A stretch of 64,000 bases of DNA from Candidatus Meridianibacter frigidus (GTDB lineage Bacteria > Vulcanimicrobiota > Vulcanimicrobiia > Vulcanimicrobiales > Vulcanimicrobiaceae): positions 1 to 64,000 of the forward strand of contig QHBJ01000005.1 of NCBI GenBank assembly GCA_003243975.1, written 5' to 3'. Positions 32,578 through 40,834 of this stretch are shown here, one piece after another (position 1 is the stretch's first letter; every line of letters begins with the position of its first letter). The position numbers and the translations under genes are program-made. The notes under the pieces were generated by a model, which did not search any database, had not been told where the DNA came from, and worked only from the letters and a program-made list of their open reading frames with translations.

Positions 32578-32899
32578 AAAGGTGTTATGACCCTTGAGGT
32601 GCTCTCAACGCTCACGGTGGTCTGCACATTCGCGTTGTGCGAAGAACTGTATCTCTGCGCAGTTTTTCGATCACCTCGGCGGATACGCCGCCTTGAAAAG
32701 GACGTGCCGACGAAGGCGCTGTGGCATGCCGTTGGACTCTAATGGTCGCTTCTGAAGCCGTGATCAAGGTCGCCAGAAACAAGCGTCCGTTCGTCTTTGA
32801 GAATTTTTGAATACCTGGGCGTGCGTGCAACCCGCAACATAAAAATTCCGATTAAAGGGAACGTTTTGGTAACCGCCCCCCGATAAGGAGAAGCAATCG
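32578..32899. other. Intergenic stretch between mnmG and the third VOC gene
   Basis: This divergent gap must hold the promoter of the mnmG string and that of the VOC gene. I see no convincing -35/-10 pair. A 72-codon minus-strand frame at 32612-32830 lacks a ribosome site and family similarity and is not called. The right end holds AAGGAG before the VOC ATG. Confidence 0.4.
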
Positions 32900-33259
32900 A
32901 TGGCTGCCGTGAAAGATGTTGCGTTTCTTGCCTATTCCGTGCGCGATTTGCCGCGTGCGGAGATGTTTTACCGCGACGTGCTCGGATTGACGCCCGCGGA
33001 ACGCTTTGGCGACCACTGGATGGAATTCACGGTAGGTTCTACGACGTTCGGAATCGGCAATGGCGAGGCGCTAGGTTTCATTCCCGGCAAATCAAACGGC
33101 TTGAGCCTTGAAGTTGACGACATCGAAGCAATGCGTCAGCGCCTGGTTGACGGCGGTGCGCAAGATGTCACCGAAATCCAAAACTGGCCGAGTTGCTCGG
33201 CGTGTTTCGCTTCCGATCCCGAGGGCAATCGCTTTGCCTTGCATCAGAAGAAGAGCTGA
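32900..33259 (+). CDS. VOC (glyoxalase-fold) family protein, copy 3
   Basis: A 119 aa single-domain VOC protein opening VAFLAYSVRDLPRAEMFY and ending DPEGNRFALHQKK. The second half begins SLEVDDIEAMRQRL. The AAGGAG at about 32885 is well placed for the ATG. It shares the Y-x-V-x-D-L and DPEGN landmarks with the two VOC genes at 19.3-20.1 kb but is more distant from them than they are from each other. It stands alone on the plus strand between minus-strand operons. Confidence 0.85.
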   Translation: MAAVKDVAFLAYSVRDLPRAEMFYRDVLGLTPAERFGDHWMEFTVGSTTFGIGNGEALGFIPGKSNGLSLEVDDIEAMRQRLVDGGAQDVTEIQNWPSCSACFASDPEGNRFALHQKKS

Positions 33260-33308
33260 GTCGGTTTCAAGTAACCCCGTAGGCGCGCAAGTTTTGTAGC
33301 TTCCATCG

Positions 33309-33521
33309 TCAAGCGGCAGCCGTCGCGAAACGTCCCTTCGTACCGAAATCCGCGCGCTGGCTCAAAGTCGCGACAGTGCCGACGCGCTGTACGCCGTCCA
33401 CGACGATGTAATCTTCATGCTCGTGGGAATTCTTGCGTATGTTTTTGGCTTTCGGCATGCGCACGAACGGTCGCGCATGGTCGAGCGCAAACAAGCTGAC
33501 GATGAACTCCGCGTCGCCCAA
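33309..33521 (-). CDS. Possible small protein, uncertain
   Basis: Open frame of 70 codons downstream of mnmE on the same strand; an internal ATG at 33458 would give 49 aa. The stretch KAKNIRKNSHEHEDYIVVDG looks protein-like (quoted at its limit), with a short beta-strand pattern after it, but no ribosome site or family is evident. It may be a small gene, a remnant, or chance. The 283 nt region 33260-33542 holds nothing else I can support. Confidence 0.25.
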   Translation of the reverse strand: MGDAEFIVSLFALDHARPFVRMPKAKNIRKNSHEHEDYIVVDGVQRVGTVATLSQRADFGTKGRFATAAA

Positions 33522-33542
33522 GCTCGCTTTACGAATCTCGAA

Positions 33543-34892
33543 TCATTTCCCCACGCAGAAGCGCGAAAAGATTCCGGTGAGCAGTTCTTCGGTGACGCTC
33601 TCCCCCGTGAGCTGGCCCAGCGCACCGTAGGCCTCTTGCAGATCGGGTGCCAGCAGATCGAATGGCATCTTCGCATCGAGCGTGCGCTGCGCATGTGTTA
33701 ACGACTCCAGCGTCCCCGCGACCGCATTCACTTCGTGCAGCGACACCAAGTGTGGCCGCTGCAAATCGGGCGTTTCCCCGTGCCACACGCTGCCTGCGAT
33801 CGCGTCGCGCAATCGTTGGAGGGTCGCACGATCGCGCACGCTGCCGAAGATCGCATCGCGCTCGGCTTCACCTCGATGCCTGAACCCTTCGTCGCCAAGA
33901 TCCGACTTGTTGAAGAGAACGACGCGGTCGCGCGCCCGCGTATCGCCAAGCACCCGAAGCGCTTCATTGGAAAGCGGCTGCGCGCCGTCGATAACGACAA
34001 GTAACAAGCGGGCCGTTGTAATGGCACGCTGCGCCCGCTTGATACCCGCGCGTTCCACCGCATCGTCGCCGCTTCGCAGACCCGCGGTGTCGGTAAGGCG
34101 CACCAAAACTCCCTCGATTGCGATGGCTTCTTCGATCGTGTCGCGCGTGGTACCGGGAATTTCGGACACGAGGGCGCGTTCTTCGCCTAGCAGCGCGTTG
34201 AGTAGCGACGATTTCCCGGCGTTCGGCGGCCCAACGATAGCGACGTCGACGCCTTCACGCGCCAATTTGCCAAACTCCGCTTCCCGCAGTAGGTGCTCGA
34301 GGGCTGCGGCGGTTGCCTCAAGCGTCGCGCGCACGCGCAGCGGATTGGGATCCGGCACCTCGTCGGGGTAATCGATCGAGGCGGCAATTTCTTCCAATAA
34401 GCCGCCGAGCTGGGCGCGCAGGCGCCGCACTTCGGTTGCCAAGGCGCCATCGAGATTGGCAAGAGCCGCTTGGGCCGCCCCGCGGTGTTCAGCATCGATA
34501 ACATCCGCTACCGAGGAGGCAGCGTGCAGGTCGAGTTTTCCGTTCAGGAATGCGCGCCGCGTAAATTCGCCGGGCCGCGCGTAGCGCGCCCCGCTGGCCA
34601 GCATGGCACGTAGCACTTCGCGCACGATGACCGGCGAGCCGTGCACGTGAAACTCGAGCGTATCCTCACCGGTGTAACTGCGGGGCGCGTGCGCAAGAAC
34701 GGCCATCGCGCGGTCGATCGGATTACCCGCTTCATCCACGACTGTTCCGTACACCAGCGTGCGCGGTGACAGTGGTTGCTTTGAAACGAAAAGCTGTTGC
34801 GCGATACTCCTGACGTGAGGGCCGCTCGCGCGCACGATGGCGATGGCGCCCCGACCCGGCGGCGTCGCCGGTGCCGCGATAGTGTCGGGCAA
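33543..34892 (-). CDS. mnmE: tRNA modification GTPase MnmE
   Basis: GTPase partner of MnmG for wobble-uridine modification. The N-terminal THF-binding domain begins DTIAAPATPPGRGAIAIVRASG (quoted in part: ATPPGRG). The inserted G domain shows GPPNAGKSSLLNALLGEERA (G1), the GTTRDT switch, DTAGLR (G3) and NKSD (G4). The protein ends with the catalytic FCVGK tail, matching the family C-(I/V/L)-G-K. TTG at 34892, next to the jag stop, gives 449 aa; a TTG at 34910 would overlap jag by 17 nt. Confidence 0.97.
   Translation of the reverse strand: MPDTIAAPATPPGRGAIAIVRASGPHVRSIAQQLFVSKQPLSPRTLVYGTVVDEAGNPIDRAMAVLAHAPRSYTGEDTLEFHVHGSPVIVREVLRAMLASGARYARPGEFTRRAFLNGKLDLHAASSVADVIDAEHRGAAQAALANLDGALATEVRRLRAQLGGLLEEIAASIDYPDEVPDPNPLRVRATLEATAAALEHLLREAEFGKLAREGVDVAIVGPPNAGKSSLLNALLGEERALVSEIPGTTRDTIEEAIAIEGVLVRLTDTAGLRSGDDAVERAGIKRAQRAITTARLLLVVIDGAQPLSNEALRVLGDTRARDRVVLFNKSDLGDEGFRHRGEAERDAIFGSVRDRATLQRLRDAIAGSVWHGETPDLQRPHLVSLHEVNAVAGTLESLTHAQRTLDAKMPFDLLAPDLQEAYGALGQLTGESVTEELLTGIFSRFCVGK
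34639..34654. promoter_or_regulatory. Weak parS-like half-palindrome
   Basis: CACGTGAAAC at 34644-34653 is identical to the 10 central-to-right bases of parS; the full 16-mer has 11 of 16 matches. It lies inside mnmE coding sequence about 4.8 kb from dnaA. Coding constraint could explain it. Confidence 0.25.
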
Positions 34893-34893
34893 A

Positions 34894-35541
34894 TTACTTC
34901 GGAAAGACAACCACGCGGCGTTCGGGCTCGACGCCTTCGGATTCGGTGCGAACTAATTGGTTTTCGGCGAGCGCTAGGTGCACGATCTTGCGTTCGGAGG
35001 GTAGCATGGGCTCCAGTTTCTGCGGAATCTTTTCGCGGATGCAGCGTTCGAGCGTCATCAGCGCCAGATTCTTGAGTTGGTCCGCGCGCCGGGCACGGTA
35101 CCCTTCGGCATCAATCGTGAAGTATTTCCGGTTTGTCTTGACGCCGGCATTCAAGATGTTGTTGAAGACCAAATTAAGAGCTTCCAGCGTGTTGCCGTGG
35201 CGTCCGATGAGCATCGCTAGGTCGGGTCCGTTGATCTCAAAATACTCTCCCTCACTGCGAGGAATGTAGCGGATGTCAGTGTGCGTCATCCCCATGCGCG
35301 CGAGGATTTCCTCAAGCAGCGTCCGCGCCGGCTTGACCGATTCGGGCTCGGCTACCTTTTCGCGCGGGGCGACCGGTTCGGAACGGCGGGCGTATCCGCC
35401 GCCTTCGCGGCGCGGTCGGCCGCGCGGACGCGCACCGGCCACGCGGGGGCTGACATCCTCGGGCGCATTACGCCCTGGAATTGTGCGGTCACGAATCTCT
35501 TGCGGCTGTTCCTCGGGCTCGAACTCGGAGTCTTCGTTCAT
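34894..35541 (-). CDS. jag: Jag/KhpB-like RNA-binding protein (KH + R3H)
   Basis: RNA-binding protein of the Jag/SpoIIIJ-associated family. An acidic/basic disordered N-terminus (1-70, rich in Pro, Glu and Arg) replaces the usual Jag_N domain. A KH domain follows (MLIGRHGNTLEALNLVFNNI, quoted at its limit) and an R3H domain near the end (LPSERKIVHLALAENQ, with Arg and His spaced as in R3H). Length 215 aa. It lies between yidC and mnmE, the standard place, and probably acts in cell-envelope or division-linked RNA regulation as in Firmicutes. Confidence 0.93.
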   Translation of the reverse strand: MNEDSEFEPEEQPQEIRDRTIPGRNAPEDVSPRVAGARPRGRPRREGGGYARRSEPVAPREKVAEPESVKPARTLLEEILARMGMTHTDIRYIPRSEGEYFEINGPDLAMLIGRHGNTLEALNLVFNNILNAGVKTNRKYFTIDAEGYRARRADQLKNLALMTLERCIREKIPQKLEPMLPSERKIVHLALAENQLVRTESEGVEPERRVVVFPK

Positions 35542-35556
35542 TGCGTCCTTTTTTTG

Positions 35557-36384
35557 TTAGCGGCGCTGGCGTTTGCGGCGCCGCGAGCTGCGAGAACCGT
35601 TGCTGGTAACGGACGCCGACTTGGCCGGTTCTGGCACGGCAGGCACATTCTCGGTGATCGCGTGTTCGGAGTCCAGCGCAGAAAGCGGTTGGTGATACTT
35701 CCGCAGGAGATATAACTGCTGCGCCATCGTAAATACGTTCAAACTAATCCAGTAGAGCACCATCGCGGCTGGCCACTGCGCGCGAAATCCAAAGTACGCT
35801 AGCATGGCCGGCGAGAAGAGCTGCATGATCTTCTGCGTTTGCGCCTGTGCCGGATCGGTCGATGGCATGGTCGTGTACCGCATGCTCAGGTACATGGTGA
35901 TGATGTACAGCACGAGCAAAACCATATCGGAAGCCGCCAAGCTCGTGCCCAGGATTTTCGGGTGCGCCGCTGCGGCGCCCGATCCGATCCATAACCACGC
36001 AGTTTTTTGATACGGCTCGATGTGGTTTTTCACCGCATAGTACACGCTAAAGATGATCGGCAACTGAACGACCATCGGCAGGCAGCCGGCCAATGGATTG
36101 ACGCCTGCCTCTTTAAAGAGTTTGGTCTGCTCCTGCTGCATGCGCTGCGGCTCGCCTTTGAATTTGGCTTGCAGCGCTTTGATCTTCGGGCCGAGTTTCT
36201 GCATGCCGATCATCGTTTTGAATTGGGCGGTGTTGAGCGGCCAAAACGCTACGCGCACCAACAATGCGAAGATGATCAAGCTCCAGCCCAAGTTGTGAAT
36301 TGGAATGTTGATCGCATTGACGATGAGCGTGGTCAAATTGACGAATGGGTCCAGCCAGCTCGTCAGCAGTACGAAGTGCACCAA
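35557..36384 (-). CDS. yidC: Membrane protein insertase YidC, short form
   Basis: Oxa1/YidC insertase, 275 aa, with five predicted helices and no large periplasmic P1 domain. The helix with RVAFWPLNTAQF contains the conserved hydrophilic-groove Arg, and the cytoplasmic hairpin has KALQAKFKGEPQRMQQEQTKL (quoted in part: KFKGEPQRMQQEQ) and EAGVNPLAGCLPM. The very basic C-terminal tail suggests ribosome contact. No cleavable signal is seen. It is 19 nt after yidD in the rpmH operon. Confidence 0.95.
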   Translation of the reverse strand: MVHFVLLTSWLDPFVNLTTLIVNAINIPIHNLGWSLIIFALLVRVAFWPLNTAQFKTMIGMQKLGPKIKALQAKFKGEPQRMQQEQTKLFKEAGVNPLAGCLPMVVQLPIIFSVYYAVKNHIEPYQKTAWLWIGSGAAAAHPKILGTSLAASDMVLLVLYIITMYLSMRYTTMPSTDPAQAQTQKIMQLFSPAMLAYFGFRAQWPAAMVLYWISLNVFTMAQQLYLLRKYHQPLSALDSEHAITENVPAVPEPAKSASVTSNGSRSSRRRKRQRR

Positions 36385-36403
36385 AAACCTTTCAGCGTTC
36401 CGG

Positions 36404-36613
36404 TCATGGAACGGGGTCGAAGCCGGCAGAATGCCACGGATGGCAGCGGCCCAGCCGCCGCATTGCCAGCAGTACTCCGCGAAGAGCTCCGTGTTTCGCG
36501 ATTGCCTGGCCCGCGTACTGCGAGCAAGTTGGCTCGAAGCGGCACGCCGGAGGCAGCAGCGGCGAGATCAGAATCTTGTAGGCATTCAAAGCAAACAACA
36601 ACGCGGCCCGCAT
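36404..36613 (-). CDS. yidD: Membrane protein insertion efficiency factor YidD
   Basis: A 69 aa amphipathic protein with the family core: [23 protein letters not shown] (quoted in part: [14 protein letters not shown]), the internal KHGALRG and the terminal [13 protein letters not shown]. It helps YidC-dependent insertion. It overlaps rnpA by 1 nt and precedes yidC as in most bacteria. Confidence 0.95.
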   Translation of the reverse strand: MRAALLFALNAYKILISPLLPPACRFEPTCSQYAGQAIAKHGALRGVLLAMRRLGRCHPWHSAGFDPVP

Positions 36614-36936
36614 CAGCCCAGCGCCCTCACGAGCTCTTCCCGCAACTCCGCATATGGCGTTCCCGCGGCGCGCGGGCGCGCGATAATCAGCAAGCGCATT
36701 CGTTGCGGACGAGCCGAGAAGTGCTCGTCGAGGATGCCGGCGAGGCGGCGGCGCACCAGATTTCGCACGACCGCGGCGCCAACCGAGCCACCAACGGTGA
36801 TGCCGACCACCGCGGCTTGGTCGCCTGGGGCGGCCGGCGCCGTAAAGAGGGTCAAGTTCGGGGATGCCTGGCGGCGACCGCGCTGGCGTAGACGGGCAAA
36901 CTCGTTGCGGCGCCGCAGACTGACGTACCGGCGCAT
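36613..36936 (-). CDS. rnpA: Ribonuclease P protein component
   Basis: Basic 107 aa subunit that assists RNase P RNA in 5' tRNA maturation. The signature [14 protein letters not shown] corresponds to the RNxxKR RNR motif, with the N-terminal [16 protein letters not shown] and the central TLFTAPAAP strand. ATG at 36936 shares a base with the rpmH stop (TGATG overlap), the usual coupled arrangement. A longer frame back to 37203 covers rpmH and is not used. Confidence 0.95.
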   Translation of the reverse strand: MRRYVSLRRRNEFARLRQRGRRQASPNLTLFTAPAAPGDQAAVVGITVGGSVGAAVVRNLVRRRLAGILDEHFSARPQRMRLLIIARPRAAGTPYAELREELVRALG

Positions 36937-37070
36937 CAGACCGTCAGGCGCTTGCGCCCTTTCTTGCGGCGCGCCGCAAGAACGCGGCGGCCATTCTTGG
37001 TCGACATGCGCTCCAGAAAGCCGTGAACGCGCTTGCGCCGGCGATTGTGCGGCTGAAACGTCCGCTTCAT
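36936..37070 (-). CDS. rpmH: 50S ribosomal protein L34
   Basis: A 44 aa highly basic ribosomal protein with the full family sequence: [18 protein letters not shown], then [15 protein letters not shown] and a KGRKRLTV end. TAGGAG precedes the ATG at 37070 by 6 nt. It is the first gene of rpmH-rnpA-yidD-yidC-jag-mnmE. Confidence 0.98.
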   Translation of the reverse strand: MKRTFQPHNRRRKRVHGFLERMSTKNGRRVLAARRKKGRKRLTV

Positions 37071-37096
37071 GAGTTCTCCTAGCGGTGAAATAAGGA

Positions 37097-37116
37097 GCCG
37101 GCCACAAGAGGCCGGC
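37097..37116 (-). other. Hairpin in the rpmH leader
   Basis: Perfect 7-bp inverted repeat GCCGGCC / GGCCGGC with a 6-nt loop, lying between the promoter and the rpmH ribosome site. It has no T-run on the minus-strand side. It could stabilise the leader or regulate rpmH. Confidence 0.5.
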
Positions 37117-37128
37117 ACACAGCGCTTC

Positions 37129-37157
37129 AGTATAAAACCGGCTCGGAGCGTCGTCAA
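37129..37157 (-). promoter_or_regulatory. Sigma-70 type promoter for the rpmH operon
   Basis: On the minus strand, TTGACG (37157-37152) is followed after 17 nt by TATACT (37134-37129), five of six matches in each box with optimal spacing. It predicts a start near 37122 and a leader of about 50 nt before rpmH. Confidence 0.75.
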
Positions 37158-37209
37158 GCGCAAAGGCCGCCGGCAGGGCCGCGATACCGCGAGAACTTAC
37201 CACCCTGCC

Positions 37210-38703
37210 TTGGACTCAAAGGTACGCGCCGCGTGCTCGCTCGCGGCCTTTCTCGTTCCGCTTGGAGTGTATACCGCCAGCTTGACTCCCGGCGTCGGAT
37301 TCTGGGATACGGCTGAAATGCAAACCGTGCCCTACATTTTCGGCGTGGCGCATCCGCCCGGTTTTCCGGCTTTCGTGATCCTCGGCTTCATCTTCTCTCA
37401 CGCCTACGCCGTCGGGCCGATTGCGTGGCGCATATCGCTATTCAGCGCCATTGCGGTCGCAGCGGCCACGTGGTTTGCATTTCGCACGATGGAAGATGCC
37501 GGGGTTCATCCAGTGCCGGCCGCCCTCGCTTCGTGGACCTTCGCGTTCGGCCCCATCGTTTGGACTCGCGCAACGCGCGCCGAGGTCCACGCGCTGGCAA
37601 TTCTCTTTATCTCGGTCGCCGTCTGGGCCGCTCTTCGTGCGCGCACCACGGGCCGACCGGCATTCTTGTATACGTGCGGCGCGTTCGTTGGACTGGCAGC
37701 GGCGACGCATCCGATCATCATCTGGGCGCTCCCCGGAATTGCATTGCTTGCGTTCTACGCGCGCGCGCCATGGTCTAAGAAAACCGTACTGCTTGCTATC
37801 CTTGCGGCGATTGCGCCGTTGCTGTTGTACCTGTATATGCCTCTGCGCAGTTTCATTCTTTCGCGGCAGCGACTTGATCCGACGCTGGCGATCGGCCTTC
37901 CGCCCGGACAGCCGTTCTGGGATTACGGGCACACCGTGAATTGGTACAACTTTTTTCGTCATCTTACCGGCGCGCAGTTTCCCACCAAGGGGCACGCCCT
38001 CACGGCGATTCTGCACCTATCCTCCTATCCGGCATTCGCAAGCAGTTTTAGCGCGCACGCGGTCTTGGAGTTCGGAATACCGGTTCTCGTTTTAGCGCTC
38101 GTTGGATGGCTGTGGCTGGCGTTTGACGATCGCGTCACTGCGCTAGCGCTCTCGCTCATCTGCCTGTGCGGAGTTCCGTTTGCGGTCAGCTACATCATCG
38201 AAATAGACTACGACCGTTATTTCTTGACGGCGTTCTGGTGCATCGCGGTGCTCGCCGGCGCGGGAGCGCAGGCGGTCGTATCTCTGGCAGCGCGCCGCTT
38301 CCGAAGCGCTGCCGTCATCGGGATGCTTTCGCTCGTGCTCCTGGCTGCCGTCGGCGACACTGTGTACGCAAATCGTCAGATCTTTGCCCAACGCAACGAC
38401 CATTCTGCCGATCAATTCGTCGACCGCATCGTTCGCGAAACGCGTCCTAACGGCATCATAGGCGCGCCTTGGGTTTTTGCGGCTCCACTCGCCTACGCCG
38501 CATATGTCGAGCGGCGGTTGGATGAACGCGTAATCGAATCGGCAGAACCGCCGCTGGTAGCGAGCCGCCTCGCAAGGTGGGCCAAGCAACGGCCCGTTTA
38601 CGTCATCTACTATGAAACGGGCCCGCAGCCGATTCCAGGAGCGCGGCAGGTGCCTATAGACATCGTGGCTCCGCCTTTACTCTACCGCGTCGTTCCTCGT
38701 TAG
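37210..38703 (+). CDS. DUF2723 multipass membrane protein, putative glycosyltransferase-like
   Basis: Integral membrane protein of about 497 aa with about 10-12 helices. The N-terminal loop LTPGVGFWDTAEMQTVPYIF, quoted in part as FWDTAEMQ, and GVAHPPGFP are hallmarks of DUF2723, related to GT-C glycosyltransferases: the Asp/Glu pair after the first helix is the usual catalytic position. A soluble C-terminal part follows. TTG at 37210 is preferred because a start at 37069 would run through the rpmH promoter. No clear ribosome site. Substrate unknown; protein or lipid mannosylation is possible. Confidence 0.75.
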   Translation: MDSKVRAACSLAAFLVPLGVYTASLTPGVGFWDTAEMQTVPYIFGVAHPPGFPAFVILGFIFSHAYAVGPIAWRISLFSAIAVAAATWFAFRTMEDAGVHPVPAALASWTFAFGPIVWTRATRAEVHALAILFISVAVWAALRARTTGRPAFLYTCGAFVGLAAATHPIIIWALPGIALLAFYARAPWSKKTVLLAILAAIAPLLLYLYMPLRSFILSRQRLDPTLAIGLPPGQPFWDYGHTVNWYNFFRHLTGAQFPTKGHALTAILHLSSYPAFASSFSAHAVLEFGIPVLVLALVGWLWLAFDDRVTALALSLICLCGVPFAVSYIIEIDYDRYFLTAFWCIAVLAGAGAQAVVSLAARRFRSAAVIGMLSLVLLAAVGDTVYANRQIFAQRNDHSADQFVDRIVRETRPNGIIGAPWVFAAPLAYAAYVERRLDERVIESAEPPLVASRLARWAKQRPVYVIYYETGPQPIPGARQVPIDIVAPPLLYRVVPR

Positions 38704-39116
38704 CGGTAGGTGACCGGCACGCGCACTTCGGTCGCCTCGCCCGCAGCGTTGCGTGCGATGACCTGAACCGTGTACGAGCGGTGCAAAAAAGCCGGAACCC
38801 ACGGAATCCGATAACTTCCTTCGAATTGTCCGAACGTTGTGCGGCGCATGTTCGCCGTTCGAGGGCCCAGCCGCACCTCCAGACTGGCTACATTCGTGCT
38901 GGTAGTCACATGCCCGCGCAGAAAGTCGCCTTGGGTGACGCTATCTTGTGAGAGCCAGATGCGTACGATCTGGGGGGTTGCCTCCGGCGAGGCAACCGGC
39001 GCCGGCACGGAGGCCGCGACGCCCGGCCCGACGGCAACGCTCATTTCATTGGGCTGCGTGCGCGCGCACGCGACACAGAGAAGAATTGCTGCAAGCAATG
39101 CCGGGCGCAGACGCAT
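38700..39116 (-). CDS. Small exported lipoprotein with Ig-like domain
   Basis: A 138 aa protein starting at ATG 39116 with AAAGGAG upstream. The signal ends CVACARTQ, a weak lipobox. After a Pro/Ala/Val-rich linker, residues about 55-138 form a beta-sandwich (QIVRIWLSQDSVTQGDFLRG; EVRLGPRTANMRR; VQVIARNAAGEATEV) like bacterial Ig-like domains. Unrecognised family. It converges with the DUF2723 gene (4 nt overlap) and its upstream side is the origin region. Confidence 0.65.
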   Translation of the reverse strand: MRLRPALLAAILLCVACARTQPNEMSVAVGPGVAASVPAPVASPEATPQIVRIWLSQDSVTQGDFLRGHVTTSTNVASLEVRLGPRTANMRRTTFGQFEGSYRIPWVPAFLHRSYTVQVIARNAAGEATEVRVPVTYR

Positions 39117-39159
39117 CGGCCACTCCTTTTGCGCGTTGGCGGGCGGTCCTGCCCGCTGC

Positions 39160-39335
39160 TTTCCACACGTGTGGACAAGGTTGTGGAGAAGAAAGCCACG
39201 CGACACGCGCTCGCGTGGCGGAAAACCGCATGAACAGTACCTTTTGCGTGCTTCTCGAGGGGCGAATTTTCACGGTGGAAAGGTGCCTTTTTTTAACGGA
39301 AAACCGTGGAGATTTTCCTGTGGATAAGTGGATAA
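39160..39335. other. Left half of the replication origin with DnaA boxes
   Basis: A perfect DnaA box in reverse, TGTGGATAA, is at 39319-39327, followed directly by AGTGGATAA (39327-39335, one mismatch). One-mismatch boxes TGTGGACAA (39170-39178) and TGTGGAGAA (39182-39190) and a weaker CTTTCCACA (39159-39167) form a second cluster. All lie upstream of dnaA. Function as oriC or as a dnaA autoregulation site is inferred. Confidence 0.7.
39195..39219. repeat. Inverted repeat in the dnaA upstream region
   Basis: GCCACGCG (39195-39202) and CGCGTGGC (39212-39219) form a perfect 8-bp stem with a 9-nt loop between DnaA-box clusters. No T-run follows, so it is probably not a terminator. Confidence 0.5.
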
Positions 39336-39466
39336 AAAACTGCACTCGCAGCGCAGGATACACACTTGTTAGGGCCAACAGACGGCCTCTGCACGAAGGT
39401 CCGATTCACGACATATGTCCTATGAAACGGGCCGGATGAAATTGCTGAAGGACGGTACGATCGAGA

Positions 39467-40834
39467 ATGGCGCTAGTCATCGGCAACTCCGACATTTCCA
39501 GCGAACTCTGGCGCTCGGCGCTAGGAGCCCTCGAGCAAAAGTTTTCCAAACCGATCTTTGAAATGTGGATCAAGCCGATGCGCCTCGCGAGTCTCTCCGG
39601 TTCCGAGATGACCCTCTCCGTGCAATCCAATTTCGCGCGCGACTGGGTTGAAAATCGTCTCAAAAATCAGATCGCCGAGGTACTAAGCGAACTGTTCGGG
39701 GCCGAGCTGCAGTTGCAATTCCTAGTCGCAGAAACCGCGAGTGGCAGCGATCTCGCACCGGCGGCTCCCACTCCCGAGCAGCCCTTACGGGCAGGCGACG
39801 AATTCCGCCCCGGAAACCTCAATTCTCGCTACACTTTTGAAGAGTTTGTCGTGGGGAACAGCAACCGCTTTGCGCATGCGGCCGCCCAGGCGGTAGCTGA
39901 TAAGCCGGCGCGTGCCTACAACCCGCTTTTCCTCTACGGCGGCGTGGGCTTAGGCAAGACGCACTTGATGCATGCCATCGGGCACCGAGTCATGCAAGAT
40001 AGCCCGGGCGCTAACATCGTCTACGTTTCCAGCGAAAAGTTCACCAACGAATTTATTATCGCCATCAAGAACAACCAAACGCTCGAGTTTCGCAACAAGT
40101 ACCGCCACGTCGACCTCCTCTTGATTGACGATATCCAATTCTTGGAAGGCAAAGAGCAAACGTTAGAAGAGTTCTTTCACACCTTTAATACGCTGCACGA
40201 ATCCGGCCGCCAGCTCGTGATCTCGAGCGACCGCACGCCGAAGGAAATCCAAACGCTCGAAAACCGCCTGCGTTCGCGTTTCGAACAAGGACTTCTCACC
40301 GACATACAACCGCCGGATCTCGAAACGCGCGAAGCGATTCTCCGCAAGAAGGCGGAATCGGAAAAGATTCCAGTGCCCGACGAAGTCACGTCTTTTATCG
40401 CCAAGATCATTCCGTCGAATATCCGCGAACTGGAGGGGGCTCTCATCCGCGTAGTGGCTTTTGCCTCCCTTACTAAATCGTCTATTACCATAGATTTAGC
40501 CGCCGAAGTACTCAAAAACGCGGTGGCACAAGCTCCTTTACGCCGCGTAACCATCGCGTTAATCAAAGAAAAGGTGTCTAAGGCGCACGGTTTGACCGTC
40601 AAGGAGATGGACCATCAACGGCGCGATCAGCGCTTAGCGGCGCCCCGTCAGATTGCGATGTATATCGCAACCGAGCTTACCCAGTGTTCCCTTCCGCACA
40701 TCGCCCGCGAGTTTGGCAAGAAGGACCATACGACCGTCATGTACGCGCGCGACAAAGTAAAGGATCAAATGCAGCGTGACGAGGCGTACCGCAATAAAGT
40801 GCGCTCTTTGATAGCCCTCTGCCAGAACGACTAA
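39467..40834 (+). CDS. dnaA: Chromosomal replication initiator DnaA
   Basis: AAA+ initiator that binds DnaA boxes and melts the origin. Domain I (1-80) has SSELWRSALGALEQKF and FEMWIKPMRL; domain II is short. Domain III shows Walker A GGVGLGKTHLMHAIG, Walker B LLLIDDIQFLEGKEQT and the RFEQGLLTDIQPPD block with the arginine finger area. Domain IV has the HTH DNA-binding signature KKDHTTVMYARDKV. Length 455 aa. ATG at 39467 is chosen by domain I alignment; the nearest AAGGA is about 15 nt away. It divides the two halves of the origin. Confidence 0.98.
   Translation: MALVIGNSDISSELWRSALGALEQKFSKPIFEMWIKPMRLASLSGSEMTLSVQSNFARDWVENRLKNQIAEVLSELFGAELQLQFLVAETASGSDLAPAAPTPEQPLRAGDEFRPGNLNSRYTFEEFVVGNSNRFAHAAAQAVADKPARAYNPLFLYGGVGLGKTHLMHAIGHRVMQDSPGANIVYVSSEKFTNEFIIAIKNNQTLEFRNKYRHVDLLLIDDIQFLEGKEQTLEEFFHTFNTLHESGRQLVISSDRTPKEIQTLENRLRSRFEQGLLTDIQPPDLETREAILRKKAESEKIPVPDEVTSFIAKIIPSNIRELEGALIRVVAFASLTKSSITIDLAAEVLKNAVAQAPLRRVTIALIKEKVSKAHGLTVKEMDHQRRDQRLAAPRQIAMYIATELTQCSLPHIAREFGKKDHTTVMYARDKVKDQMQRDEAYRNKVRSLIALCQND

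Noticed and set aside
32612-32830. 72-codon minus-strand frame between mnmG and the VOC gene
   Set aside because: No ribosome site, no protein-like composition and no family resemblance.
36937-37203. Long upstream extension of rnpA
   Set aside because: It covers rpmH in another frame and crosses the rpmH promoter; ATG 36936 matches the family.
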